Source of the DNA: Clostridium sp. AF27-2AA
Lineage (GTDB): Bacteria; Bacillota; Clostridia; Lachnospirales; Lachnospiraceae
Length of the DNA stretch: 29,008 nucleotides
NCBI RefSeq assembly: GCF_003478505.1
Contig: NZ_QUFI01000032.1
Location: 1-29,008, forward strand
Direction: 5' to 3'
The position numbers and the translations under genes were made by a program. The first letter of the stretch is position 1, and each line of letters opens with the position of its first letter. Below are positions 17,550 through 24,753 of the stretch, piece after piece. The notes under the pieces are model-generated. The model did not search any database and was not told the DNA's origin. It saw only the letters and a list, made by a program, of their open reading frames with translations.

Positions 17550-19010
17550 ATGACAAAGATCAGAACAAGATATGCACCGAGCCCAACCGGCCGTATGCAT
17601 GTAGGCAACTTAAGAACTGCGCTGTACGCATACCTGATTGCAAAGCATGAGGACGGCGACTTCCTTCTGCGTATCGAGGATACCGACCAGGAGCGTTATG
17701 TAGAGGGCGCTACTGAGATCATCTACCGCACCCTGGAAGAGACCGGACTGATTCACGATGAAGGCCCGGACAAAGACGGCGGCTGCGGCCCGTACGTGCA
17801 GAGTGAGCGCCAGAAAGCTGGCATTTACCTGGAGTACGCAAAGAAGCTGGTAGAAAAAGGCGAGGCTTATTACTGCTTCTGCACCCAGGAGCGTTTAAAC
17901 TCTTTAAAGAAGACCGTAAACGGTGAGGAGATCATGACCTATGACAAGCACTGTCTCCACTTAAGCAAGGAAGAGGTAGAGGCAAACCTGGCAGCAGGCA
18001 TGCCGTATGTCATCCGTCAGAACAACCCGACTGAGGGAACTACTACCTTCCACGACGAGATTTACGGAGACATCACCGTAGATAATTCTGAGTTAGACGA
18101 TATGGTCCTCATCAAATCCGATGGCTATCCGACCTACAACTTCGCAAACGTAGTGGATGACCATTTAATGGGCATCACCCATGTGGTACGCGGCAACGAG
18201 TATCTGTCGTCTTCTCCGAAGTACAACCGTCTGTATGACGCGTTCGGCTGGGAAGTTCCGGTTTACGTACACTGCCCGCTGATCACCGATGAGTTCCACA
18301 AGAAGCTGTCCAAGAGAAGTGGTCACTCCTCCTTCGAGGATCTGATCGACCAGGGCTTCGTATCCGAGGCAGTTGTCAACTATGTGGCACTGCTGGGCTG
18401 GTCCCCGACCGATAACCAGGAGATCTTCTCCTTAGAGGAACTGGTAAAGGCATTTGATTACCACAACATCAGCAAGTCTCCGGCTGTATTTGATATCACC
18501 AAGTTAAAATGGATGAACGGCGAGTACTTAAAGGCAATGGATGCAGACCGTTTCTATGAGCTGGCAGAGCCCTACTTAAAGGCTGCTATCACCAAAGACC
18601 TGGATCTGAAGAAAATCGCAGGTATGGTAAAGACCCGTATCGAGATCTTCCCGGATATCGCAGCCCAGGTAGACTTCTTCCAGGAGCTGCCGGAGTATGA
18701 TGTGGCAATGTACACCCATAAGAAGATGAAGACCAACTCCGAGAACTCCCTGGAGGTATTAAACGATGTGCTGCCGATCCTGGAAGCACAGGAAGACTTC
18801 ACCAACGACGCTCTTTACGCTGCATTATCCGCATACGTATCCGAGAAAGGCTACAAGACCGGTTTTGTAATGTGGCCGATCCGTACCGCGGTATCTGGCA
18901 AGCAGATGACTCCGGCTGGCGCAACCGAGATCATGGAAGTGCTGGGCAAGGAAGAGTCTCTGGCCCGGATCCGCAAGGGTATTGAGATGCTGAGCGCAGT
19001 GAACGCGTAA
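17550..19010 (+). CDS. gltX: Glutamyl-tRNA synthetase
   Basis: 486 aa, typical length. It charges tRNA-Glu with glutamate at the expense of ATP. Class I signatures are clear: [20 protein letters not shown] (HIGH region written HVGN, about 9-28) and [11 protein letters not shown] (KMSKS region written KLSKR). The C-terminal alpha-helical anticodon-binding part is complete, with [25 protein letters not shown] near the end. AAGGAG precedes the ATG. The 36-bp AT-rich gap after the aminopeptidase gene has no hairpin terminator, so the genes may share a transcript. Whether it is discriminating or also charges tRNA-Gln cannot be seen; no gatCAB genes are in view. Confidence 0.96.
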   Translation: MTKIRTRYAPSPTGRMHVGNLRTALYAYLIAKHEDGDFLLRIEDTDQERYVEGATEIIYRTLEETGLIHDEGPDKDGGCGPYVQSERQKAGIYLEYAKKLVEKGEAYYCFCTQERLNSLKKTVNGEEIMTYDKHCLHLSKEEVEANLAAGMPYVIRQNNPTEGTTTFHDEIYGDITVDNSELDDMVLIKSDGYPTYNFANVVDDHLMGITHVVRGNEYLSSSPKYNRLYDAFGWEVPVYVHCPLITDEFHKKLSKRSGHSSFEDLIDQGFVSEAVVNYVALLGWSPTDNQEIFSLEELVKAFDYHNISKSPAVFDITKLKWMNGEYLKAMDADRFYELAEPYLKAAITKDLDLKKIAGMVKTRIEIFPDIAAQVDFFQELPEYDVAMYTHKKMKTNSENSLEVLNDVLPILEAQEDFTNDALYAALSAYVSEKGYKTGFVMWPIRTAVSGKQMTPAGATEIMEVLGKEESLARIRKGIEMLSAVNA

Positions 19011-19025
19011 AAAGTTGTACACGGT

Positions 19026-19068
19026 ATCCGCGTCGGATGCTTTCGTGAGGAAGACATCTCATGCGGAT
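19026..19068 (+). other. Imperfect hairpin between gltX and the helicase gene
   Basis: Outer stem ATCCGC (19026-19031) with GCGGAT (19063-19068). The inner stem pairs GATGCTTTC with GAAGACATC around a GTGAG loop, with one mismatch. There is no T run after it, so it is not a standard terminator. It may shape the leader of the helicase mRNA or protect an RNA end. Function unknown. Confidence 0.4.
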
Positions 19069-19092
19069 TGAAGGAAGAAAGGAACCGCATAC

Positions 19093-21024
19093 ATGGCGTT
19101 TCATGAATCACAGCTGCAGGCAATCCATCATCAGGAAGGTCCGATGATGGTGCTTGCAGGACCGGGATCCGGCAAAACCACCGTCATTACCCACCGGGTG
19201 AAATATCTGGTGGAGCAGTGCGGTGTGGAGCCGGGCAGTATCCTGGTGATTACATTTACAAAAGCCGCTGCGCAGGAAATGCGGCAGCGATTTGAAAAGC
19301 TGACGGAGGGGCGCAGGCTCCCCGTCAGCTTTGGTACGTTTCACGCGGTGTTTTTCGCGATCTTAAAGCGGGCCTACCGCTATGACGCGTCGAATATCGC
19401 CCAGGATGAGCAGCGTACCCGGATTATCCGGGAACTGGTGGACAAGCTTCAGATGGATGTGGAGGATGAGGCGGAATTTACATCCCAGATCCTTTCCGAG
19501 ATCAGCCTGGTAAAAGGCGAGATGATGAACCTGGATTACTACTATTCCAAGAACTGCTCGGAAGAACTGTTCAAAAAGCTGTACCAGGGCTACGAGAAGG
19601 CCATGGTGGACAAAGGACTTCTGGATTTCGATGACATGCTGGTACTCTGTTACGAGCTGTTCACCCAGCGCAAGGACATCCTGGCGGCGTGGCAGAATAA
19701 GTACCAGTACATCCTGATCGATGAATTTCAGGACATCAACCGGGTACAATATGAGATAGTCCGGATGCTGGCAGCGCCCCGGAACAATCTGTTTATTGTG
19801 GGCGATGATGACCAGTCCATCTACCGGTTTCGCGGCGCGAAGCCGGAGATCATGCTGGGCTTTGAGAAAGACTATCCCCGGGCAAAACAGACGCTTTTGG
19901 GGATAAACTACCGCTCCACCTCGAATATTGTGGATGACGCAGGAAAACTGATCCGCCACAACAAGACCCGGTTTGACAAAGAAATCCGGGCGGCAAGAGG
20001 CGCAGGAAAGCCGGTGACCACCTCTGGTTTTGCCGATGCCCAGACCGAGACCCGCATGATCGTCAAGGAAATTCAGGATTATGTGCGGATGGGCTATTCC
20101 TATTCGGACATTGCGGTGCTTTATCGCACCAATATGGAGCCGCGCCTTCTTATGGAACGGCTCATGGAGTACAACATCCCATTCCAGATGCGGGATGCAC
20201 TGCCAAACATCTACGAACACTGGATCACCCAGGATCTTCTGACCTACATCCGCATGGCGGCGGATCCGCTGGCGGAAAAACACCAGGCAAAGCGGGCCGA
20301 TGCCCTGCGCATCATCAACCGGCCAAAACGCTACATCAGCCGGGAGGCACTGGACGGGCAGATCATCTCCTGGGACAGCGTGAAATCCTGGTATAAGGCG
20401 AAAAACTGGATGGTGGAGCGGATCGAGGATCTGGAATATGATCTGAAAATTCTAAAGAAGCTGGCACCGGTGGCGGCGGTGAACTATATTCGCAAGGCCA
20501 TCGGCTATGACGAATATCTGAAGGATTACGCGCAGTACCGGCGCATGAAGCCGGAGGAACTGTTTGAACTGGCGGACCAGATCCAGGAGAGCGCGTCAGG
20601 CTACAAGACGATGGATGCCTGGCTTCTTCATATGGAAGAATACGGGGAGCAGTTAAAGCAGCAGGCCCAGAACCGGGGTGAGCGGGACTTAGACTGTGTG
20701 GCTCTCATGACCATGCACAGCTCCAAGGGCCTGGAATTTCCAATCGTCTACCTCATGGATGCCAACGAGCGGGTGACTCCTCATCATAAGGCTGTGCTGG
20801 AAGCAGATCTGGAGGAAGAGCGGCGGATGTTTTATGTGGCCATGACCCGGGCCAAAGACCGGCTCCACGTGTATTATACGAAAGAGCGGTACGGAAAGCC
20901 TCAGGAACGGTCACGGTTTATTGATGAATACCTATATCCTGATGGCGCACCGCCCGGGGAGTTCAGGCCTGGGCCGCAGCAGAATGGAGCTGCGGGAAGC
21001 TATAACAGAAAGGCGGTGCGGTGA
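19093..21024 (+). CDS. UvrD/PcrA-like superfamily 1 DNA helicase
   Basis: 643 aa. All SF1A motifs are present: MVLAGPGSGKTTVITHR (Walker A), VITFTKAAAQEMRQRF (Ia), IDEFQDINRVQYEI (II), VGDDDQSIYRFRGAKPEIML (III), INYRSTSNIV (IV), LMTMHSSKGLEFPIVYLMDAN (V) and EEERRMFYVAMTRAKDRLHVYY (VI). It is an ATP-driven 3'-5' translocase for repair or replication-fork clearance. At 643 residues it is shorter than PcrA/UvrD (about 720-750), and the usual C-terminal Tudor-like RNA-polymerase-binding tail is not seen. It may therefore be a second, specialised helicase rather than PcrA itself. GAAAGG lies about 10 bp before the ATG. The stop overlaps the adenosyltransferase start. Confidence 0.92.
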   Translation: MAFHESQLQAIHHQEGPMMVLAGPGSGKTTVITHRVKYLVEQCGVEPGSILVITFTKAAAQEMRQRFEKLTEGRRLPVSFGTFHAVFFAILKRAYRYDASNIAQDEQRTRIIRELVDKLQMDVEDEAEFTSQILSEISLVKGEMMNLDYYYSKNCSEELFKKLYQGYEKAMVDKGLLDFDDMLVLCYELFTQRKDILAAWQNKYQYILIDEFQDINRVQYEIVRMLAAPRNNLFIVGDDDQSIYRFRGAKPEIMLGFEKDYPRAKQTLLGINYRSTSNIVDDAGKLIRHNKTRFDKEIRAARGAGKPVTTSGFADAQTETRMIVKEIQDYVRMGYSYSDIAVLYRTNMEPRLLMERLMEYNIPFQMRDALPNIYEHWITQDLLTYIRMAADPLAEKHQAKRADALRIINRPKRYISREALDGQIISWDSVKSWYKAKNWMVERIEDLEYDLKILKKLAPVAAVNYIRKAIGYDEYLKDYAQYRRMKPEELFELADQIQESASGYKTMDAWLLHMEEYGEQLKQQAQNRGERDLDCVALMTMHSSKGLEFPIVYLMDANERVTPHHKAVLEADLEEERRMFYVAMTRAKDRLHVYYTKERYGKPQERSRFIDEYLYPDGAPPGEFRPGPQQNGAAGSYNRKAVR

Positions 21025-21560
21025 TGGAGAAAAACAGACAGGGTCTGCTTCACATTTATTGCGGTGACGGCAAGGGAAAAACCTCTGCAGCCGTGGGAAT
21101 GGCGGTCCGTGCAGCAGGCTGTGGCATGAAAGTCCTGGTGATACGTTTTCTGAAGACCGAAAACTCCGGGGAAGTGGAAGTGCTCCGAAGCATTCCCGGC
21201 ATTACCGTACCTCCCTGTGAGCGTACCTTCGGCTTTGTGTTTCGCATGACCGAAGAACAGAAGCAGGAAGCCGCCCTCTATTATCAGAGCCGGTTTGAGG
21301 CTGCGGCAAAAAAAGCTGTGCAGGGACAGTACGACCTGCTGATCCTGGATGAGATTCTGGCCTCCTGCAATTATGGTATGGTGCGGGAGACGTCGGTTGT
21401 AGAATTTCTGCAGAACAGGCCTGAAAAGCTGGAGGTTGTGCTGACCGGGCGGAATCCGTCAGAGACATTTCTGGAACTGGCAGACTATGTATCTGAAATC
21501 TGTATGCGCAGGCACCCTTATGAGAAAGGAATTCCGGCCCGCAGGGGAATCGAATTTTAG
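21024..21560 (+). CDS. cobO: Cob(I)alamin/cobyrinic acid a,c-diamide adenosyltransferase (CobA/BtuR type)
   Basis: 178 aa. P-loop IYCGDGKGKTSAAVGMAVRA (11-30) with the inverted-orientation Walker A typical of CobA/CobO. Further landmarks are VIRFLKTENSGEVEVL, YDLLILDEI (Walker B) and VVLTGRNPSETFLELADYVSEI. It attaches the 5'-deoxyadenosyl group from ATP to the cobalt of a reduced corrinoid. No other cobalamin gene is in the window, so it may serve salvage. The start is ATG 21024, which overlaps the helicase TGA by one base; the GTG at 21021 is a close alternative. Coupling with a helicase has no evident metabolic meaning. Confidence 0.9.
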   Translation: MEKNRQGLLHIYCGDGKGKTSAAVGMAVRAAGCGMKVLVIRFLKTENSGEVEVLRSIPGITVPPCERTFGFVFRMTEEQKQEAALYYQSRFEAAAKKAVQGQYDLLILDEILASCNYGMVRETSVVEFLQNRPEKLEVVLTGRNPSETFLELADYVSEICMRRHPYEKGIPARRGIEF

Positions 21561-21657
21561 TTATTGCTTTTGCGGCAGCTATCTGATAAAGTGGAGAGGT
21601 AATATGTTTACCAGACGAAACCATTAAAAACCAATTTTAAAAGTGAGGTACATTTTT

Positions 21658-21987
21658 ATGGCAAAGAACCAGAACGAAGAGATGGATTTAGAGCAGGAGG
21701 AGATGACGGTTACCCTGACCTTAGATGACGGCAGCGAGGTAGAGTGCGTTGTGCTCACCATCTTTGAGGCAGGCGACCGTGACTATATCGCACTGCTCCC
21801 GACCGAGGGTGCAGAGGCAGACGAGGGCGAGGTATACTTATACCGCTACGAGGAAGACGCAGACGGCAATCCGAGCCTGGACAACATTGAGGACGATGAC
21901 GAGTACGAGGTAGTTGCAGACGCATTCGATGAGCTTCTGGACGACCAGGAGTTTGATGAGATCGTAGGAGAAGACGAGCTCGACTAA
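21658..21987 (+). CDS. DUF1292 domain protein
   Basis: 109 aa, very acidic. The core (MTVTLTLDDGSEVECVVLTIFEAGDRDYIALLPTEG then VYLYRYEEDADGNP) is the DUF1292 beta-rich domain common in Firmicutes, often near yrrK/yqgF. The tail is almost entirely Asp/Glu (DNIEDDDEYEVVADAFDELLDD). Function is not known. GAGGT about 10 bp upstream supports the ATG at 21658; a GTG at 21643 is in frame but overlaps the binding site. Codon use is strongly biased, suggesting abundant protein. It is followed after about 25 bp by the large palindrome. Confidence 0.88.
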   Translation: MAKNQNEEMDLEQEEMTVTLTLDDGSEVECVVLTIFEAGDRDYIALLPTEGAEADEGEVYLYRYEEDADGNPSLDNIEDDDEYEVVADAFDELLDDQEFDEIVGEDELD

Positions 21988-22010
21988 AAATTTAAATCAT
22001 GTTCATGAAA
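21988..22010 (+). other. Short spacer before the palindrome
   Basis: AT-rich spacer between the DUF1292 stop and the palindrome boundary. It contains the small dyad TTCATGAA and no gene. The DUF1292 transcript would run straight into the fold-back arm, which may serve as its 3' end. Confidence 0.4.
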
Positions 22011-22015
22011 GGTCC

Positions 22016-22192
22016 GAAGCAGGCCGGGGCGGTATCCCGCTGCGCAAAATAGAAGTGCCGTGTTCGGACGATGTGGCTGACAGCCGTTTGCTGACAGTCG
22101 GACTGACCGTCCGCCTCCCGAAAACGTCAGTCGCTAGCCGGACACATTGCACTTCTATTTATGCTGCGCAGGATACCACCCCGTCCTGCTTC
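22016..22192 (+). ncRNA. Fold-back arm A, candidate structured RNA
   Basis: The basal stem pairs 22016-22037 with 22171-22192 (20 of 22 positions). After an internal loop, a perfect 12-bp stem follows: AAATAGAAGTGC (22047-22058) with GCACTTCTATTT (22149-22160). Further in, GTGTTCGG and CCGGACAC can pair. The apical 60 nt contain short repeats of CTGACAG. The length of about 177 nt and a long interrupted hairpin recall 6S-like or other structured RNAs, but no specific family signature was recognised. It could equally act as a DNA cruciform. Confidence 0.5.
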
Positions 22193-22221
22193 TGCTTTCC
22201 TGGCTATTCTACTACAATAAA

Positions 22222-22291
22222 AGACACAATCGGAGCGGTACTGATAAAGCTGAAATTTCAGGCTTTTATCAATATCGTTCTGGCTGTGTCT
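22222..22291. repeat. Central hairpin of the palindrome
   Basis: AGACACA (22222-22228) pairs with TGTGTCT (22285-22291), and GATAAAGC (22243-22250) with GCTTTTATC (22262-22270) with one bulge. The centre CTGAAATTTCAG (22250-22261) is a perfect palindrome. In the plus direction the stem is followed by ATCTTTTCTT and in the minus direction by TTTTATTG, so it could end transcription in either direction. Its axis is the axis of the whole 494-bp element. Confidence 0.65.
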
Positions 22292-22319
22292 ATCTTTTCT
22301 TAGTGAGGCCAATACAGTA

Positions 22320-22499
22320 GAAGCCGGTTATCCCGGGATTCCGCGGAGCATAAATATGGGTATACGTGTCCGGCTATGCAGAGACTGCTGTTTGAGGTAG
22401 GCGGACATCTTGTCCAACTATCCGCAAACATCTGTCAGCTGCATCGTCCGAACACAATATCCATATTTTGCGCAGCGGTATGCCGGAATAACCGGCTTC
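22320..22499 (-). ncRNA. Fold-back arm B, inverted relative of arm A
   Basis: The basal stem pairs 22320-22339 with 22480-22499 (18 of 20), then AAATATGG with CCATATTT. Read on the minus strand it shares exact blocks with arm A: CCGCTGCGCAAAATA (complement of 22464-22478), GTGTTCGGACGATG (22442-22455), GTCCGCCT (22399-22406) and TAGCCGGACAC (22366-22376). Several basal-stem pairs differ from arm A on both sides at once, for example A-T in A against C-G in B. Function unknown. Confidence 0.5.
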
Positions 22500-22504
22500 G
22501 GACC

Positions 22505-22606
22505 TATATTGGTATTACTTTCAAATTGTTATTCCCCTGTAAAAAGTTTCATAAAATGTAAAAAATGTCAGAAGACGGCAGGATGAGTCAGAATGCTGTC
22601 TGCATA
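22505..22606 (+). other. AT-rich intergenic stretch without a gene
   Basis: About 100 bp between the palindrome and the PTS promoter. It includes an A-rich run (TAAAAAGTTTCATAAAATG) and a possible weak -35/-10 pair beginning TTGTTA near 22528. I see no RNA gene or convincing reading frame here. Confidence 0.4.
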
Positions 22607-22635
22607 TTTACTTCCGGCTGACGGTTTGTTATGCT
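22607..22635 (+). promoter_or_regulatory. Predicted promoter of the PTS operon
   Basis: TTTACT (22607-22612), 17-bp spacer, TATGCT (22630-22635). The predicted transcription start near 22642 coincides with the first of two adjacent dyads. The match to sigma-A consensus is moderate. Confidence 0.45.
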
Positions 22636-22641
22636 CTATTT

Positions 22642-22667
22642 ATCATTAAAATGATTTTGCGCGCAAA
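22642..22667 (+). promoter_or_regulatory. Two adjacent dyads, candidate operator of the PTS operon
   Basis: ATCATT-AA-AATGAT (22642-22655) is directly followed by the perfect 12-bp palindrome TTTGCGCGCAAA (22656-22667). They lie between the predicted promoter and the ribosome binding site, where a bound repressor would block transcription. The RpiR-type protein encoded at 27397-28173 is the obvious candidate regulator. The second dyad does not fit the CcpA cre consensus well. Confidence 0.45.
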
Positions 22668-22688
22668 TATAATGAAATGGAGGGTAAA

Positions 22689-24728
22689 ATGAAAACATTT
22701 ATACAAAAGCTGGGAAAATCTTTGATGGGGCCATTATCCATTATTGTAGCAGCCGGTTTATTATTAGGACTTGCATCAACACTGCAGAATCCGAATGTAT
22801 TTGGTAATGTACTTCAGGATGTAGCGTTTGTAAACAATTTTGTCAGTCTTGTAAATGCGCTGGCAGGCGCCTTGTTTGGTCTTCTTCCGATTCTGTTCTG
22901 TATGTCTGTGGCACAGGGTATGTCAAGGGAAGACCGTGAAGTGGCAACATTTGCATCCATCATTGGCTTTGCACTGTTTCATACCACAATCCGCTTCTTC
23001 TTAAGCCTGAAAGGAATTACAGCAGATACAGTCAGCATTGACTATCTGATGGGACAGGGGTATTCCTTGCTGGAGGCAACACAGCAGAACGCGGCCTATG
23101 ACACGGTTATGGGTATCTTTACCTACCGTATGAGCATCTTTGGCGGTATCATTGTTGGTCTCTGGACCGCAATGATCCACAACCGTTTCCATGAGACACA
23201 GCTTCCGGTAGCATTCAGCTTCTTCAGCGGCAAGCGTTTCGTTCCGATCATGATGGTTGTGACGATTCCGTTCTTAGGCCTGCTTATGTTCTTTGTATGG
23301 CCGGTATTTAACGTAATCATCAATGGTTTCGGTCATCTTCTTGCATCTGCGGGAGCATTTGGCACATTTATTTACGGATTCCTGGAGCGTCTGCTGATCC
23401 CGACCGGACTGCATCACATTTTGAACCAGCTGATCCGTTTCACTCCGATCGGAGGAACCGCAGAGATCGACGGCCAGCAGGTATCCGGCGCACTGAATAT
23501 CTTCAATACTCTGCTGATGCAGCAGAATCCGGATATGGATGTTATGCGTCAGGCAACCCGTTTCCTGACACAGGGAACTCATCCGTTCATGGTATTTGGT
23601 CTTCCGGCAGCATGCTACGCAATGTATAAAACTGCATATCCGCAGAATCGTGAAAAAGCAAAAGGTATTTTACTGGCAGCTGGCCTGACCAGTTTCTTTA
23701 CCGGCATCACCGAGCCGATTGAGTTTTCCTTTATCTTTATTTCGCCGCTTTTATGGGTCTTCCATGCATTTATGGCAGGTACGTCTTTCCTGATCAACAC
23801 CTTCCTGGGTGTCTGCATCGGTAACGCAGGCGGCGGCCTGGTTGACCTCATGCTGTTTGGTGTGCTTCGCGGACCGCAGACCAAATGGATCCTGAATGTG
23901 GCAGTAGGACTGGTTTACGCGGTGATCTACTACAATGTATTTAAGTGGGCGATTGTGAAGTTTAATATCAAGACTCCGGGCCGCGAGGACGAGTCGGATG
24001 CAGTGGACTATAATGAAGAGATTACCGAACTTGGCGCTGCAATCATGGAAGCACTTGGCGGAAAAGAAAATATTGTTGAGATCGATAACTGTATTTCCCG
24101 TCTCAGACTGATTCTGAAGGATTCCGCGAAAGTCAATGAAAAGGCATTAAAGGCAACCGGTTCACTTGGACTGATCCGCATCAATGAGGAGAATGTCCAG
24201 GTTGTATACGGCGCAAAGGTTGAGAAGGCAGCAGCAGAACTGAAGCGTGCTGTGAAAAAAGCAGGGGGCAGTGCGGCAGAAAAGCACGCAGGCTTTGAGG
24301 CTCCGGTAGCAGGAACCCTGATTCCGATCACGGAAGTGAAAGACACCGCATTTTCCCAGAAGATGGTAGGGGATGGATTTGCCATCATTCCGGAAAGTGA
24401 TACCGTATACGCACCGTGGAGCGGAACAGTTGCAGCCTGCTTTGAAACAAATCATGCAGTCGGCATCGTAACAGAAAACGGAGATGAAGTGCTGATCCAT
24501 ATTGGCATTGACACCGTGAAGCTGAAAGGGGAAGGCTTTAAGGCCTTTGTAAAACAGGGACAGAAAGTAAAACAGGGAGAAAAGCTGATTACATTTGACC
24601 GGGAACTGATCCAGTCAAAAGGATTTGATCCAGTGGTAATCCTGATCTTCCCGAATAAAGCTGTGAATGTAAATGCAGCACATCAGAATCTTAAGGAACA
24701 TCAGGGAATTGATGTAAAAATCAACTAA
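22689..24728 (+). CDS. PTS EIICBA permease, glucose/maltose/N-acetylglucosamine superfamily
   Basis: 679 aa, three fused domains. EIIC (about 1-430) is a polytopic transporter with the sugar-site motif GITEPIEFSFIF and GLHHILNQLIRFTPIGGT. EIIB (about 440-520) has the phosphocysteine C468 in VEIDNCISRLRLIL. EIIA (about 535-679) has FEAPVAGTLIPI, with H589 in NHAVGIV and the phosphohistidine H604 in VLIHIGIDTV, exactly 15 residues apart as in E. coli EIIA-Glc. It imports and phosphorylates a sugar using HPr phosphate. Substrate within the glucose superfamily is unresolved; the amidohydrolase neighbours hint at an amino or N-acylated sugar. GGAGGG fits the ATG at 22689 better than the ATG at 22677, which lies just in front of it. 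Confidence 0.9.
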   Translation: MKTFIQKLGKSLMGPLSIIVAAGLLLGLASTLQNPNVFGNVLQDVAFVNNFVSLVNALAGALFGLLPILFCMSVAQGMSREDREVATFASIIGFALFHTTIRFFLSLKGITADTVSIDYLMGQGYSLLEATQQNAAYDTVMGIFTYRMSIFGGIIVGLWTAMIHNRFHETQLPVAFSFFSGKRFVPIMMVVTIPFLGLLMFFVWPVFNVIINGFGHLLASAGAFGTFIYGFLERLLIPTGLHHILNQLIRFTPIGGTAEIDGQQVSGALNIFNTLLMQQNPDMDVMRQATRFLTQGTHPFMVFGLPAACYAMYKTAYPQNREKAKGILLAAGLTSFFTGITEPIEFSFIFISPLLWVFHAFMAGTSFLINTFLGVCIGNAGGGLVDLMLFGVLRGPQTKWILNVAVGLVYAVIYYNVFKWAIVKFNIKTPGREDESDAVDYNEEITELGAAIMEALGGKENIVEIDNCISRLRLILKDSAKVNEKALKATGSLGLIRINEENVQVVYGAKVEKAAAELKRAVKKAGGSAAEKHAGFEAPVAGTLIPITEVKDTAFSQKMVGDGFAIIPESDTVYAPWSGTVAACFETNHAVGIVTENGDEVLIHIGIDTVKLKGEGFKAFVKQGQKVKQGEKLITFDRELIQSKGFDPVVILIFPNKAVNVNAAHQNLKEHQGIDVKIN

Positions 24729-24753
24729 AAGCCATACAGGGAGAAGAGAAAAT

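Larger units (their letters stand above)
22011..22504. repeat. 494-bp composite near-palindrome (fold-back element)
   Basis: The ends are exact inverted repeats: GGTCCGAAGC (22011-22020) and GCTTCGGACC (22495-22504). Inside are three hairpins in a row: arm A (22016-22192), a central hairpin (22222-22291) and arm B (22320-22499). The axis of the whole element (about 22257) coincides with the axis of the central hairpin. The linkers between hairpins (CTTCTGCTTTCCTGGC, and CTTCTACTGTATTGGC on the complement) also match each other imperfectly. Arms A and B are inverted relatives. No convincing target-site duplication or coding sequence is seen. It could be a non-autonomous mobile element, a structured RNA pair, or a bidirectional terminator; I do not recognise the family. 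Confidence 0.85.

Noticed and set aside
19363..20283. 306-codon frame on the minus strand
   Set aside because: Antisense to the helicase gene, whose motifs are all intact; the frame shows no family features.
22016..22192. Arm A considered as 6S RNA
   Set aside because: Size and long interrupted hairpin fit loosely, but an inverted second copy next to it and the lack of a recognisable central bubble pattern argue against; left open as an unknown structured element.
22055..22303. Open frame of 82 codons on the plus strand inside the palindrome
   Set aside because: It runs through arm A and the central hairpin, has no ribosome binding site and an unlikely composition; the DNA structure explains the sequence better.
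22011..22504. CRISPR array or tandem repeat
   Set aside because: The repeats are two large inverted arms, not short direct repeats separated by regular spacers.
22376..22561. Open frame of 61 codons in arm B
   Set aside because: No ribosome binding site, and it lies across a fold-back structure; no recognisable protein features.
22668..22673. Perfect TATAAT just before the PTS gene
   Set aside because: A transcript starting there would begin at or after the ribosome binding site (22679-22684), and no suitable -35 lies 17 bp upstream.
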